Assembly: GCA_910586855.1 (NCBI GenBank)
Contig: CAJUJH010000003.1
Coordinates: forward strand, 124,001 to 188,000
Direction: 5' to 3'
Length of the DNA: 64,000 bases
DNA from: Candidatus Gastranaerophilales bacterium
Lineage (GTDB): Bacteria; Cyanobacteriota; Vampirovibrionia; Gastranaerophilales; Gastranaerophilaceae
This document shows positions 23,148 through 32,526 of this stretch, in pieces (the first letter of the stretch is position 1; the number at the start of each line of letters is the position of its first letter). A program made the position numbers and the translations under genes. The notes beneath the pieces were generated by a model. The model had not been told where the DNA came from and made no database searches. It was given only the letters and a program-made list of their open reading frames with translations.

Positions 23148-24278
23148 ATGGACTACTATCAAATACTGGAAGTTGAAAAAAACGCCTCAAAAGATGATAT
23201 AAAAAAAGCATTCAGACAAAAAGCAAGAAAATTGCACCCTGATGTTAATAAAGAACCTGATGCTGAAGAAAAATTTAAAGAATTAGGCAGAGCATATGAG
23301 ACCCTGATGGATGATGATAAACGCGCCCTATACGACCAATACGGCGAAGACGGGCTCAAAAATGCAGGGTATTCAGGACAAGGACCGTTTGATTTTGGCT
23401 TCGGCGATATTAACGATATTTTTGCTTCATTCTTTGGCGGAATGGGAGGAGGTTTTGGCGGCTACAGAGAAAATCCGAATGCCCCAAAACGCGGTGCTGA
23501 TTTAAGGATGGACATCCAAATTGATTTTATGGATGCTATGGCAGGAATTGAAAAAGAAATCAAAATCCAGCATACTGAACATTGTGAAGAATGCAACGGT
23601 TCAGGCTTTGATAAAAATGCAAAAGAAACCGTCTGCAAAACATGCGGAGGACAAGGAAGAGTTCAGCAAAATGTTAGAAGTATTTTAGGAAGCTTTACAT
23701 CTGTTACAACCTGTCCGAAATGCCACGGTACAGGGAAAAGCCCTGAATCTTTCTGCAAAAAATGCAAAGGTGAAGGCGGTATTCTAAAAGATAAAACGCT
23801 GAAAATTAAAATCCCAAAAGGTGTTGACACAGGTTCTAAAATCCGTCTTTCAAATGAAGGAAACGCAGGTAAAAACGGCGGTAATCCGGGGGATTTATAC
23901 ATTGTTCTTCATGTAAAAGAATCTGAAAAATTTATAAGAGACGGTGCAGATATCCATACAATTCTTGAAATTTCTCCCGCACAGGCGGTTTTAGGAGACA
24001 AAGTAACGGTTGAAACCATAGATGGTATGGTTGAAATGAACGTACCTAACGGTATTCAAAATCTTGATAAACTGCTTTTAAAAGGACGTGGAGTGCCGTT
24101 TTTAGGCAGTAATGACCAAAGGGGAAACCATTATGTAACGGTAAAAATAATTACCCCGAAAAAAATCTCAAAAGATGAAGAAAAATTATACAAAGCATTG
24201 TATGATATTCAAAAGAAGGATGAAGAATCAAATAAAAGCGGTATAATGGAAAAAGTAAAAACAGCACTTGGAAAATAA
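23148..24278 (+). CDS. dnaJ: Chaperone protein DnaJ
   Basis: The 376-residue class A Hsp40 has a J-domain with HPD at residues 30-32, a Gly/Phe-rich linker (FFGGMGGGFGGY), four CxxCxGxG zinc repeats (CEECNGSG, CKTCGGQG, CPKCHGTG, CKKCKGEG) and the C-terminal substrate domain. It stimulates DnaK ATPase. It follows grpE by 15 nt. Confidence 0.97.
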   Translation: MDYYQILEVEKNASKDDIKKAFRQKARKLHPDVNKEPDAEEKFKELGRAYETLMDDDKRALYDQYGEDGLKNAGYSGQGPFDFGFGDINDIFASFFGGMGGGFGGYRENPNAPKRGADLRMDIQIDFMDAMAGIEKEIKIQHTEHCEECNGSGFDKNAKETVCKTCGGQGRVQQNVRSILGSFTSVTTCPKCHGTGKSPESFCKKCKGEGGILKDKTLKIKIPKGVDTGSKIRLSNEGNAGKNGGNPGDLYIVLHVKESEKFIRDGADIHTILEISPAQAVLGDKVTVETIDGMVEMNVPNGIQNLDKLLLKGRGVPFLGSNDQRGNHYVTVKIITPKKISKDEEKLYKALYDIQKKDEESNKSGIMEKVKTALGK

Positions 24279-24326
24279 AAATGTTGTTTGCCTGAAAATT
24301 AAGGCTAAAAAGCAAAAAGGAGAGTT

Positions 24327-25814
24327 TTGATGAAAATTAAAGTGTTATTAATAACCATGATGATGGCATTAATTAATCAATGCGCTATGGCATCAAGGCT
24401 TCCGGATGATTTTTGGGCTTACCTTCAAAAGGTTTACCCAAATTCTACACAAAGATTTGATTCCGTTCTGGTACTTGCTGATGGTACAACCTATATTCCC
24501 TTGTATCCGGCACAGTTAACAGATGAAAAAAATATAAAACTTGAATATACATACCCCCTGAACAGGATGCCTCAAAATAAGCCTGAGGTTATGATTTTTA
24601 ACAATAATTTTGTATTGTTAAAACTTATGAAAGATAAAAACGGTAAATACACTATAACAAAAAATGAAAACCTGCCCTTAAAGGTAAAACTTGGGGTAAT
24701 GCCCCAGGATATGCTTGTACCTGTGGGTTTACAGGTTCCTGACAGCTTAAAATTAATCCTTGGAAATCTTATCATTCCTGAAAAAAATGATAACCTGATA
24801 ACCGCTGCAACAGATACTAAAATTGGCAATACTAAAGATAATTCAGGTAAAATTACCCCTCTTGTTGAGCTTAAAAATAAAAAAGCTTTAATTTCAACAG
24901 ATATGTCAAAATTTGTCCTCGTATATGACGGGGAAAAGAAAAATTCTTTATATGAATTAAAATTAAGCGGGCTTCCTTCTAAAATTTTAGCTTCAAATAA
25001 ATCAAAACTTGCTCTTGTTATGTATTTTGGTTCTAAAACGGTTGAAATAGTTGACCTTTCAAATGAAAGAACGGTAACCCAAATTACACTTGATGATATG
25101 CCAAAAGATGCAGATTTGGATTATGTAAATAATATGGCATATGTTGCTTCCGCTAATGCAGGCACAATCTATATGATAGATTTAAACTCGGCAAAACTTT
25201 CTAAAGCAATAAAGCTGGAACAGTCGCCTGAAAAAATTGCAATCGCGGATGATGGTAAATCTTTAGCTTTTATAGACAGAAACACTCAAAAAATCTTCAG
25301 TTTAAAAGAACAAGATGGTTCTTATATTGCAAAATATATAGCTGACGGCAAAAATTTATCAAGGATTCTTTACAAAAAAGGTAATATTTACGCCGTTTCA
25401 AGAACTGAAAACAAGCTTTCTGTTTATAATGAAGAAGAAAATATTTTAACGGCAGAAACAAAACTCAATGAAAAGCCTACAGATGCTGTATTTTATGGTA
25501 ACAAGATTTATATATTATGTTCAAAAGACAGTATCATAAATGTTTACGACACAATCAGCCAAAAAATTATAGAGAATATTGTACTTGATAATGTTGGTTT
25601 TTATTCCAAAATTACAATGATTCCAAATCAGCCAAATGCCCTTATAACAGGCATTCAGACTAAAAAATTTCTTCTTTTAAATCTTGAAAAGATGATGATT
25701 ACAAAGAAACAAAATGCTGATGTTAATGTTTCAAATATTATAATTGTAGATTCTCCAAAACCAGCGGAAATCATTGAAGATAAAGGCGTTGGAGCAAAAG
25801 AGATGTCCCTGTAA
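24327..25814 (+). CDS. Secreted beta-propeller (YVTN/NHL-like) protein
   Basis: The 495-residue protein has an N-terminal signal peptide (MKIKVLLITMMMALINQC, Cys19 in a lipobox-like position). A first domain of about 150 residues has no recognised fold. It is followed by at least six blade-like repeats with patterns such as NNMAYVASANAGTIYMIDLN and KSLAFIDRNTQKIF, typical of seven-bladed propellers. It is likely periplasmic or surface-exposed. Shine-Dalgarno AAAAGGAGAG is present. Function unknown. Confidence 0.65.
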   Translation: MMKIKVLLITMMMALINQCAMASRLPDDFWAYLQKVYPNSTQRFDSVLVLADGTTYIPLYPAQLTDEKNIKLEYTYPLNRMPQNKPEVMIFNNNFVLLKLMKDKNGKYTITKNENLPLKVKLGVMPQDMLVPVGLQVPDSLKLILGNLIIPEKNDNLITAATDTKIGNTKDNSGKITPLVELKNKKALISTDMSKFVLVYDGEKKNSLYELKLSGLPSKILASNKSKLALVMYFGSKTVEIVDLSNERTVTQITLDDMPKDADLDYVNNMAYVASANAGTIYMIDLNSAKLSKAIKLEQSPEKIAIADDGKSLAFIDRNTQKIFSLKEQDGSYIAKYIADGKNLSRILYKKGNIYAVSRTENKLSVYNEEENILTAETKLNEKPTDAVFYGNKIYILCSKDSIINVYDTISQKIIENIVLDNVGFYSKITMIPNQPNALITGIQTKKFLLLNLEKMMITKKQNADVNVSNIIIVDSPKPAEIIEDKGVGAKEMSL

Positions 25815-25856
25815 TAATAAGCATTTCCAGCATAACCTGCAAGAATTATAGGCAAA

Positions 25857-26486
25857 ATGAAATTTAGAGAAAATCTTGAAAATATCAATATAATTAAAAA
25901 AAGCAATGATAGTATGCTTTTTAATGAAAATACGCTTGATATACTGTCGTCCCTTGATAAAACACGCGAAGATTTTTGGAATGTAGATAATGAGAGCGCA
26001 AATTTTCTAAACCTTTTAATTAAAATGAGCAATGCTAAAAATGCGCTTGAAATAGGTACATCAAATGGCTACAGTGCGATTTGGCTGGCTCAAGCCTTAA
26101 AAGAAACAGGTGGAAAGCTTACAACAATTGAATTTTGGGACAATAGATTAAATGTTGCAGTTGAAAATTTTAAAAAAGCAAGGGTGGATGATATTATTGA
26201 ACCAAAGCTCGGACAGGCTATAATGATACTGGAAGAGATGGTATATTCAAAAAATCCGCCTGTGTTTGATTTTATTTTTATTGATGCAAATAAATCAGAA
26301 TATATTAAATATTTTAAACTAATCCACCCAATGCTTAAAAAAGGCGGAATCATTGCTGCAGATAATATTTTATCTCATTATAAAAAAGTTTTGCCATACA
26401 TTGAAGCAATTACAAGCCATCCCGATTATCAAAGCCAATTAATCCCAATGGATACAGGGATACTGGTATCATATAAAAGAAATTAA
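25857..26486 (+). CDS. SAM-dependent O-methyltransferase (family 3)
   Basis: The 209-residue cytoplasmic enzyme shows motif I ALEIGTSNGYSAIWLA, an acidic residue after beta-2 (TIEFW), the metal-binding FIFIDANKSEY with Asp, and GGIIAADNIL. This is the caffeoyl-CoA/catechol O-methyltransferase-like architecture. The substrate is not inferable. It is convergent with and overlaps the antitoxin gene by 4 nt. Confidence 0.88.
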   Translation: MKFRENLENINIIKKSNDSMLFNENTLDILSSLDKTREDFWNVDNESANFLNLLIKMSNAKNALEIGTSNGYSAIWLAQALKETGGKLTTIEFWDNRLNVAVENFKKARVDDIIEPKLGQAIMILEEMVYSKNPPVFDFIFIDANKSEYIKYFKLIHPMLKKGGIIAADNILSHYKKVLPYIEAITSHPDYQSQLIPMDTGILVSYKRN

Positions 26487-26743
26487 TTATATTTCTTTTC
26501 ATCATTATCCATTGCTTGTTTTAAGCTCATTTTTATATAAGTTTGGTATGGGATACCAATTTTCTTCGCAATAGCCTTTGCGCGCCTGATTTCAAATTCA
26601 GACCAGCGAAAGGTAACGCTGGCTGTTTGTTTCATCGCTTGAATGTCAGCTTCCGCCTGTTCAATATCTTCATTAATGTCATGGACATTTCCAAATTCAT
26701 CAGTATAGATTGAGGTATCAGTTATAATTTCTTTTTTAATCAT
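26483..26743 (-). CDS. CopG/BrnA-like antitoxin
   Basis: The 86-residue protein has an acidic N-terminal half (DINEDIEQAEADIQAM) and a C-terminal ribbon-helix-helix-like motif (TFRWSEFEIRRAKAIAKKIG, then IPYQTYIKMSLKQAM), typical of CopG-type antitoxins. It overlaps the upstream toxin reading frame by 8 nt. The antitoxin frame is intact while its toxin carries a stop, so it may persist as an orphan regulator. Confidence 0.75.
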   Translation of the reverse strand: MIKKEIITDTSIYTDEFGNVHDINEDIEQAEADIQAMKQTASVTFRWSEFEIRRAKAIAKKIGIPYQTYIKMSLKQAMDNDEKKYN

Positions 26744-27044
26744 AAATATTATTCCTGTTCTTGAAAGCAGTTATTATCATTATTTTTGTTTTATCAGGGG
26801 AATAAAAGTTGTAATAAATATTTAAATCATCAGTTTCAGAATAACTTTCATATCTTTTGTATACCGAATTATAAATAGTATGTGTAATATTCATAAAAGC
26901 ACTGATAACATTTTCAGGCTCAACCTAGTGTCTGTGCCATATATGGGGTTCATATTCTTTATTAACAGGATTTAAATCAAGTTTAAACCTAAAAATTAAA
27001 CCTGTAATTGTATGTATTTCATAAAATTTGACAATAGAACCCAT
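26736..27044 (-). pseudogene. Toxin gene interrupted by an amber codon
   Basis: The frame from ATG 27044 reads 39 residues (MGSIVKFYEI to PHIWHRH), hits TAG at 26927-26925, then stays open for 62 more codons (NSVYKRYESYSETDDLNIYY, YSPDKTKIMIITAF) to TAA at 26736, overlapping the antitoxin ATG. The size (102 codons), toxin-first order and overlap fit a type II toxin. Family not recognised. Either the toxin is inactivated by one base change (for example from CAG or TGG), or the codon is suppressed, or it is a sequencing error. Confidence 0.7.
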
Positions 27045-27052
27045 ATTTTCAC

Positions 27053-27081
27053 ATTATATCAAAATGTACATACTTTATCAA
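27053..27081 (-). promoter_or_regulatory. Promoter of the split-toxin/antitoxin pair
   Basis: On the minus strand TTGATA (27081-27076) and TATAAT (27058-27053) have a 17-nt spacer. The -10 box ends 8 nt before ATG 27044, predicting a leaderless or nearly leaderless mRNA as at higBA. Confidence 0.7.
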
Positions 27082-27111
27082 TACATTGACAAACTTTATA
27101 ATAACATACAC

Positions 27112-28113
27112 CTACTTCTTCATAGAAGCGCCGATAACTTCGGTTAATTCCTGCGTTATACCTTCCTGACGGACTTTATTATATTGTACCGTAAGTGTTT
27201 TAATCATATCTTCCGCATTATTTGTAGCAGCACTCATCGCAGTCATTCTGGAAGATAATTCACTTGCCTGTGCTTCAAGCATAGTTTGATAAATAACATT
27301 TGTGATATACATTGGAACTATCTTTTGCAGTACAGCCTTTGGGTTTGGCAGAAATTCCATCAAAGAATCAAGCTTAATACTGTGTTCATATTCAACATTA
27401 TGTTCTTTATCAAATTCTTCTCTATGAAACTTATTAACCTGCATTTGGCGTGCCTTTTCCTGCCCTTCCTTGGGGCTCATAGCAGGTAAAAGCGTCCATT
27501 CTTCAACCTTATATGTCATAGTATTTATATAGCGGGTTGTGATAAGTTCAATCCTATCTACTCTTTTTTCAACATAATCAATTGCTAAATCCTCGGCAAC
27601 GATTTTCGCTGAACTTACGGATAAATCGTCCAAAATACCTGTATAAATTTCCTTTATCTCAAAATCTAGGTTCTTTTTAGCGTTCTTTAAAGGCGCAACG
27701 GTCTTTTGACCAACTAAATAAAGTGAAACCCTCTTATTTTGCGCATTTAATTCCTTAATTTTATTTAAAGTAAACCTTACAATATTAGCGCTATACGCAC
27801 CTGCAAGCCCTTTATTTGAAGAAATTACAACAAGAGCCACGGTATTTACATTCCGTTCGTTTAAAAGTTCAGGATAATTATCAACGGCATTTTTAACCTT
27901 AATAGCTTCAAAGCCACCGTATGTACCGTCTTTAATTTCATCATAGGTTTTTATAAACATTCTGAATAATTCATATGTAAACGGACGCGATAATTTTACG
28001 GCAGCTTCCGCTTTTTTTACCTTTGCTGCAGCCACCATTTTCATTGCGCGCGTTATCTTTTGGGTATTTTTTATACTTGAGATTCTATTCTTTATGTTTC
28101 TTAAATTTGCCAT
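27112..28113 (-). CDS. atpG: ATP synthase gamma subunit
   Basis: The protein has 333 residues: N-terminal helix NLRNIKNRISSIKNTQKITRAMKMVA and C-terminal helix ending EVIGAS, the coiled-coil rotor shaft in F1. It is about 45 residues longer than typical bacterial gamma. Extra length is present, as in the cyanobacterial and plastid forms, but no Cys occurs in the whole protein, so the plastid-type thiol switch is absent. It is last in the operon, and no atpD or atpC follows here. Confidence 0.95.
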   Translation of the reverse strand: MANLRNIKNRISSIKNTQKITRAMKMVAAAKVKKAEAAVKLSRPFTYELFRMFIKTYDEIKDGTYGGFEAIKVKNAVDNYPELLNERNVNTVALVVISSNKGLAGAYSANIVRFTLNKIKELNAQNKRVSLYLVGQKTVAPLKNAKKNLDFEIKEIYTGILDDLSVSSAKIVAEDLAIDYVEKRVDRIELITTRYINTMTYKVEEWTLLPAMSPKEGQEKARQMQVNKFHREEFDKEHNVEYEHSIKLDSLMEFLPNPKAVLQKIVPMYITNVIYQTMLEAQASELSSRMTAMSAATNNAEDMIKTLTVQYNKVRQEGITQELTEVIGASMKK

Positions 28114-28163
28114 CTTTTTAAAATCCTTAAACCTTTACCTGCTGCTTGGCATGATTTCGGTCA

Positions 28164-29690
28164 CTATGCCTTAAATACACTGTTTGTAAAGGTTTCAAGA
28201 TGCTCGCACAAAAGCTTTTTATCCTCTTCCTCAAGTTTTGCACCTTCATTTAATCTTTTTTCTAAATCTGACAGGTTGCTTGAAAAATATTCAAACCATT
28301 GGTTTTTATACTCTTGAATCTTGGAATTATCAATATTGTCTAAAAAGCCTTCATTTCCTGCATATAAAATTGAAACCTGTTTGGCAGCACTAAGCGGTTT
28401 ATACTGAGGCTGAATCAAAATCTGGGTCAACTTTTCACCCTTCAACAGCTGTGCTTTTGTTGCAGAATCAAGGTCTGATGCAAATTGTGCAAAAGCTTCC
28501 AGTTCACGGTATTGGGCTAAATCCAGCCTTAGTTGCCCTGCAACTTGTTTTACACCTTTAGTCTGTGCTGCACCGCCCACACGGGAAACCGAGATACCCG
28601 CATTAATTGCAGGTCTTTGCCCTGCGTTAAAAAGATTTGTTTCTAAAAATATCTGCCCGTCTGTGATTGAAATAACGTTTGTCGGGATATACGCAGACAC
28701 GTCTCCTGCCTGAGTTTCAATAATTGGAAGCGCCGTAATTGAGCCCCCGCCAAGTTCGTCAGATAATTTGCAGGCTCTCTCTAAAAGTCTTGAGTGCAAA
28801 TAAAATACATCCCCAGGGTATGCTTCTCTGCCTGATGGTCTTTTTAAAAGCAAACTCATTGAACGATAAGCCTGCGCGTGCTTTGTAAGGTCATCATAAA
28901 TAATTAAGCTGTGGCGTCCCTGTTCCAAAAATTCTTCCGCCATAGCACACCCTGCATATGGTGCAATGTATTGAAGCGGAGCAGATTCATCGGCAGAAGC
29001 TGAAACAATAATTGTATAATCCATCGCCCCATGTTCTTCTAAGGTCTTTGCAAGCTGCGCTATTGTTGATTTTTTCTGACCGATTGCAACATAAATACAA
29101 ACTACATCCTGTCCTTTTTGGTTAATAATTGTATCAAGCGCAATCGCAGTCTTACCTGTTTGCCTGTCACCGATTATAAGTTCTCTTTGTCCTCTGCCGA
29201 TTGGTGTCAGGGCATCAATTGCGGTTAAACCTGTTTGCAAAGGCTGATGTACTGATTTTCTTGAAATAATCCCTGGCGCTATACGCTCAATAGGACGGGT
29301 TTTATCAGAATTTATATCTCCTTTGCCATCTAAAGGAATACCTGTCGGGTCAACAATACGCCCGATAAGTCCATCGCCCACGGGAGTTGAAGCTATTCTG
29401 CCTGTTGCTTTTACGCTCATTCCTTCTTTGATTTGGGTATAATCCCCTAAAATTACAACCCCGACATTGTCTTCTTCAAGGTTTAAGGCAATCCCAAGTG
29501 TTCCTTTGCCGTCATCAAATTCAACAAGTTCTGATGACATAACATTTTTAAGCCCAAAGATTCTGCAAATCCCGTCACCTACTTCAATTACTACTCCTGT
29601 ATTTGAAACATCAAGGTTATTATTGTAATTTACAATTTTTTCTTTGATTATATTTGAAATTTCGCTTGCGCTTATTGTTTGCCCAGTCAT
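28164..29690 (-). CDS. atpA: ATP synthase alpha subunit
   Basis: The 508-residue F1 alpha subunit has Walker A GDRQTGKTAIALD, the catalytic-interface Arg region SVSRVGGAAQTKGVKQ, and an N-terminal beta-barrel. It binds nucleotide non-catalytically. It is 20 nt after atpH and 50 nt before atpG. Confidence 0.97.
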   Translation of the reverse strand: MTGQTISASEISNIIKEKIVNYNNNLDVSNTGVVIEVGDGICRIFGLKNVMSSELVEFDDGKGTLGIALNLEEDNVGVVILGDYTQIKEGMSVKATGRIASTPVGDGLIGRIVDPTGIPLDGKGDINSDKTRPIERIAPGIISRKSVHQPLQTGLTAIDALTPIGRGQRELIIGDRQTGKTAIALDTIINQKGQDVVCIYVAIGQKKSTIAQLAKTLEEHGAMDYTIIVSASADESAPLQYIAPYAGCAMAEEFLEQGRHSLIIYDDLTKHAQAYRSMSLLLKRPSGREAYPGDVFYLHSRLLERACKLSDELGGGSITALPIIETQAGDVSAYIPTNVISITDGQIFLETNLFNAGQRPAINAGISVSRVGGAAQTKGVKQVAGQLRLDLAQYRELEAFAQFASDLDSATKAQLLKGEKLTQILIQPQYKPLSAAKQVSILYAGNEGFLDNIDNSKIQEYKNQWFEYFSSNLSDLEKRLNEGAKLEEEDKKLLCEHLETFTNSVFKA

Positions 29691-29710
29691 ATTTTATTAA
29701 CCTTTCAAAT

Positions 29711-30256
29711 TTATTTTTTCTTTAAATTTTCAATTCTGTTTTTTAAGCTTAAATCAATTACGGTATCGTTTATTTTTATTATAAACCCGCCCATAATAGT
29801 ATTATCCAGCTTATATTCAGGATTAATTGCCTTGCCTGTTTTATTTTGAAGCTTTGAAACCAAATTTTGCTTCTGCTCATCCGTTAATTCTATAGCACTT
29901 GTAATATAAGCATTTAAAATATTCTTCTCTTCATCAACAAAACCTCTAAAGGATGAGAAGATGTCTTCTAAAATATCAAGTCTTGAATTTTCATTCAAAA
30001 GAAATAAAAAATTCAAAACAGATTCTTCAATCCTGCCGCCAAATATTTTAGCTAAAACATCCTTCTTGTCAGCTTTTGAAACAGGCGGAGAGTTTAGAAA
30101 ATCAGCTAAATCTTGATTTTGTGAAATCGTATTTAATACAAAATTTAAATCTTCATAAATTTTATCATAAGAAAGCGTATCGCATGAAAGCTCTATTAGG
30201 GCTTCAGCGTATCTTTTTGCGGGTTTTAAATTTTTTATAGAGGTAAATTGAGCCAT
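29711..30256 (-). CDS. atpH: ATP synthase delta subunit
   Basis: The 181-residue peripheral-stalk OSCP-like protein has an N-terminal helical domain (AKRYAEALIELS) and a C-terminal beta/helix with the conserved DNTIMGGFIIKINDTVIDLSLKNRI signature (family landmark). It connects the b/b' stalk to the alpha subunits. It lies 3 nt from the b gene. Confidence 0.93.
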   Translation of the reverse strand: MAQFTSIKNLKPAKRYAEALIELSCDTLSYDKIYEDLNFVLNTISQNQDLADFLNSPPVSKADKKDVLAKIFGGRIEESVLNFLFLLNENSRLDILEDIFSSFRGFVDEEKNILNAYITSAIELTDEQKQNLVSKLQNKTGKAINPEYKLDNTIMGGFIIKINDTVIDLSLKNRIENLKKK

Positions 30257-30259
30257 AAT

Positions 30260-30787
30260 TTATATATTCACCTCCGCAAAATCAATTTCATCAAACTTTT
30301 CAATACACTTATCTATAAGTTTTGTTTGAATTTCAGCACCATTATCACCGTTCAGGCGGTTTTGAATTTCATCTTTCGATAATTCAACAACAACATCCAA
30401 AAACTCTTTTGAAGTATCATCTTTTGCCTTTAGAGTATCGCTTTCTACCCTATTTTCATATTGCCGTTGCAGAGCATTTTCTTCTTTTAAGATAACCTCT
30501 TTAATAGCTTCCCTGGCACCTTGTGCAGTACTTTTGGCACGCTCAATTATCTCATTTTTTTCATTATTAAGATTTTTTGTACTTCTTTTTGCCTCTTTAT
30601 ATTCCTTTAAAGCCGCCTGTGCTGCTTCAGAACTTGTCATAACAGATGTTCTGATATCATCAGCCATCTTATCAAAGATTGTGCCAAGTCTGAATTTTTT
30701 AAAGATAACGGTTAAAATTGTCACCATTATGATGAAATTAACAAGGTTAGATTCTAAAATCCTTTGATAGAGGGTCATCTCATGCAT
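30260..30787 (-). CDS. atpF: ATP synthase b subunit
   Basis: The 175-residue protein has an N-terminal TM helix (LVNFIIMVTILTVIF) and a long charged coiled coil, forming half of the peripheral stalk. Its ATG overlaps the stop of the b' gene by 1 nt (TAATG). It sits second of the two stalk genes, the cyanobacterial b position. Confidence 0.88.
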   Translation of the reverse strand: MHEMTLYQRILESNLVNFIIMVTILTVIFKKFRLGTIFDKMADDIRTSVMTSSEAAQAALKEYKEAKRSTKNLNNEKNEIIERAKSTAQGAREAIKEVILKEENALQRQYENRVESDTLKAKDDTSKEFLDVVVELSKDEIQNRLNGDNGAEIQTKLIDKCIEKFDEIDFAEVNI

Positions 30788-31269
30788 TATATCTTACCCT
30801 CCATTGCCTTATTAATTCTCTCTTCACTGATATCAACAGTTTCAATATTTTCATCCAAAACTTTAGAAACCGTCATTTTTACAAAATCATTAATTTCGGT
30901 TTTTAATTGGTTCTTAATATTGCTTTTATCAGCTTTTAGGGAATCGCTATGCTTTATGAGTTCTTCCTTAATTTCATCTTTTTTGGCTTTGATAGCGCTT
31001 TCTTTTTGAAGCTTAACTTCATTTTGAGATTCAGTTAAGATATTTGACGCCTCTAATTTTGCACCTAAAATTTCATCATCTTTTTGTTTTAAAACATCTG
31101 CCGCTTTTTGCTTTGATTGAAGCTCGGTTTCTTTGTTTTTATCAAGAAATTTCTGTCTTTCATCCATAATTTTTACAATTGGACGATAGAGTATAAGATT
31201 CATTATGATAACAAAAATAATGAAACTTATAAGAGCAAATATAAACGTTCCGTCAAATTCTAAAAGCAA
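30787..31269 (-). CDS. atpF': ATP synthase b' subunit
   Basis: The 160-residue protein has an N-terminal TM helix (FIFALISFIIFVIIMN) followed by LILYRPIVKIMDERQKFL, the b/b' family landmark, and a coiled coil. Two unequal stalk genes in tandem indicate a b/b' heterodimer as in Cyanobacteria and plastids, unlike the single b of most chemotrophs. Confidence 0.88.
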   Translation of the reverse strand: MLLEFDGTFIFALISFIIFVIIMNLILYRPIVKIMDERQKFLDKNKETELQSKQKAADVLKQKDDEILGAKLEASNILTESQNEVKLQKESAIKAKKDEIKEELIKHSDSLKADKSNIKNQLKTEINDFVKMTVSKVLDENIETVDISEERINKAMEGKI

Positions 31270-31282
31270 TTCAAGACCCTTT

Positions 31283-31516
31283 TTACTTAATTACAAACGC
31301 AATTAGAATTACAACCAACAATGCATAAATCGCACATGCTTCAATTAAACCTGCGCCGATATAAAAATATTTTGAAATTTGTCCTTCTGCTTCAGGCTGT
31401 CTTGCAATACTTTCAATAATAGCCTTTGTTGCAAGTGCTAAGCCGATACCGGGTCCAAGCACGCCAAGACCAATTGCTATACCCATTGATAATAATTTTA
31501 CTGCAGCTGTTTCCAT
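31283..31516 (-). CDS. atpE: ATP synthase c subunit
   Basis: The 77-residue two-helix ring subunit has the polar loop ARQPEAEG and the ion-binding Glu in GLIEACAIYALL. The residue after the Glu is Ala and the helix-1 Gln of sodium types is Leu (GPGIGLALA), so the ring is predicted to use protons rather than sodium. Shine-Dalgarno AAGGAG precedes it. Confidence 0.95.
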   Translation of the reverse strand: METAAVKLLSMGIAIGLGVLGPGIGLALATKAIIESIARQPEAEGQISKYFYIGAGLIEACAIYALLVVILIAFVIK

Positions 31517-31542
31517 TTTATTTTCTCCTTATTTTATTTATC

Positions 31543-32328
31543 TTAATGATTTTTTGCCGTTGCCGTTTCAATATAAGCAGCGGTTAAAAGTGTAAATACA
31601 AGCGCCTGAATAAATGCTACAAAAAGTTCAAAAAACATTATAGGCAAAGGCAACAATGACCCTATAAATAAACCTATATTATATACCCAGGTCTCAGGTA
31701 AAAGCCCATGGAGTGCATTTTGGGTAAATTGAGAGATACTTTCAGGAGTAAGAAGCATAAATACCAAGCCTCCAAGCACCATAATTAAAATTTCCCCTGC
31801 AAGAATATTTGCAAAAAGCCGGACTGCAAGAGTCAGAGGTCTTGTAAAATCTTCCAAAATATTAAACGGCGTCATAAAAAGCATAGGTTTAAAATAATGC
31901 TTAAAATATGATGGACCTTTTTCTATAATTCCTTGAACTATGTAATAAATTAAAACCGTAACGGCAAGGGCTGCAGTTACATTGATATCATTTGTAGGAG
32001 AAGCAAATTCTCCTTGCGGCAGATGGATTAATTTCCAAGGCAATTGCCCCGCCATATTGCCTAAGATAATGAACAAAAATATACTCATTAAAAGCGTAGT
32101 ATTGGCGCTTTTAATTCCACCTAAATTTTTTGTAAGCCCCATAAAGATGCTTACAATATTTTCAAATGCTGCCTGAAATTTATTTGGGATTAATTTTAAA
32201 TTTAAGACGGCTATAAGAGACAATAATAAAATGAAGCCCATAACAAGCCACATGGTAATGAGTGTATCCATGTGAACATTCAGCCCCAATATATTAACTA
32301 CCCAATGTTCTCCTATATGAAATTCCAT
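31543..32328 (-). CDS. atpB: ATP synthase a subunit
   Basis: The 261-residue Fo channel subunit has several TM helices, the essential Arg in LAVRLFANILAGEIL, and C-terminal QALVFTLLTAAYIETA. It conducts protons to the c ring. It is the first gene of the operon; no atpI was seen upstream. The 5' flank contains direct TTTTTGGTATTAT repeats of unknown meaning. Confidence 0.96.
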   Translation of the reverse strand: MEFHIGEHWVVNILGLNVHMDTLITMWLVMGFILLLSLIAVLNLKLIPNKFQAAFENIVSIFMGLTKNLGGIKSANTTLLMSIFLFIILGNMAGQLPWKLIHLPQGEFASPTNDINVTAALAVTVLIYYIVQGIIEKGPSYFKHYFKPMLFMTPFNILEDFTRPLTLAVRLFANILAGEILIMVLGGLVFMLLTPESISQFTQNALHGLLPETWVYNIGLFIGSLLPLPIMFFELFVAFIQALVFTLLTAAYIETATAKNH

Positions 32329-32526
32329 AATATCCTTTTATGTTAGATATATTATTATTTTTGGTATTATTTTTGGTATTATATTTGCCATTATGTTCAA
32401 TTATATAACAAACAATATAAAAGAAGTACTTTTAAATAAAAATAGCCCTGCTTGACTAGATGAAATAAATAAAAGTCAATTTTTGGGTGAGAAAGGTTTT
32501 AATTTAATTATGAGGAGAGCATTATT

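Noticed and set aside
31283..31516. Sodium-dependent ATP synthase
   Set aside because: The c subunit lacks the Gln and Ser/Thr ligands of sodium types (Leu in helix 1, Ala after the Glu).
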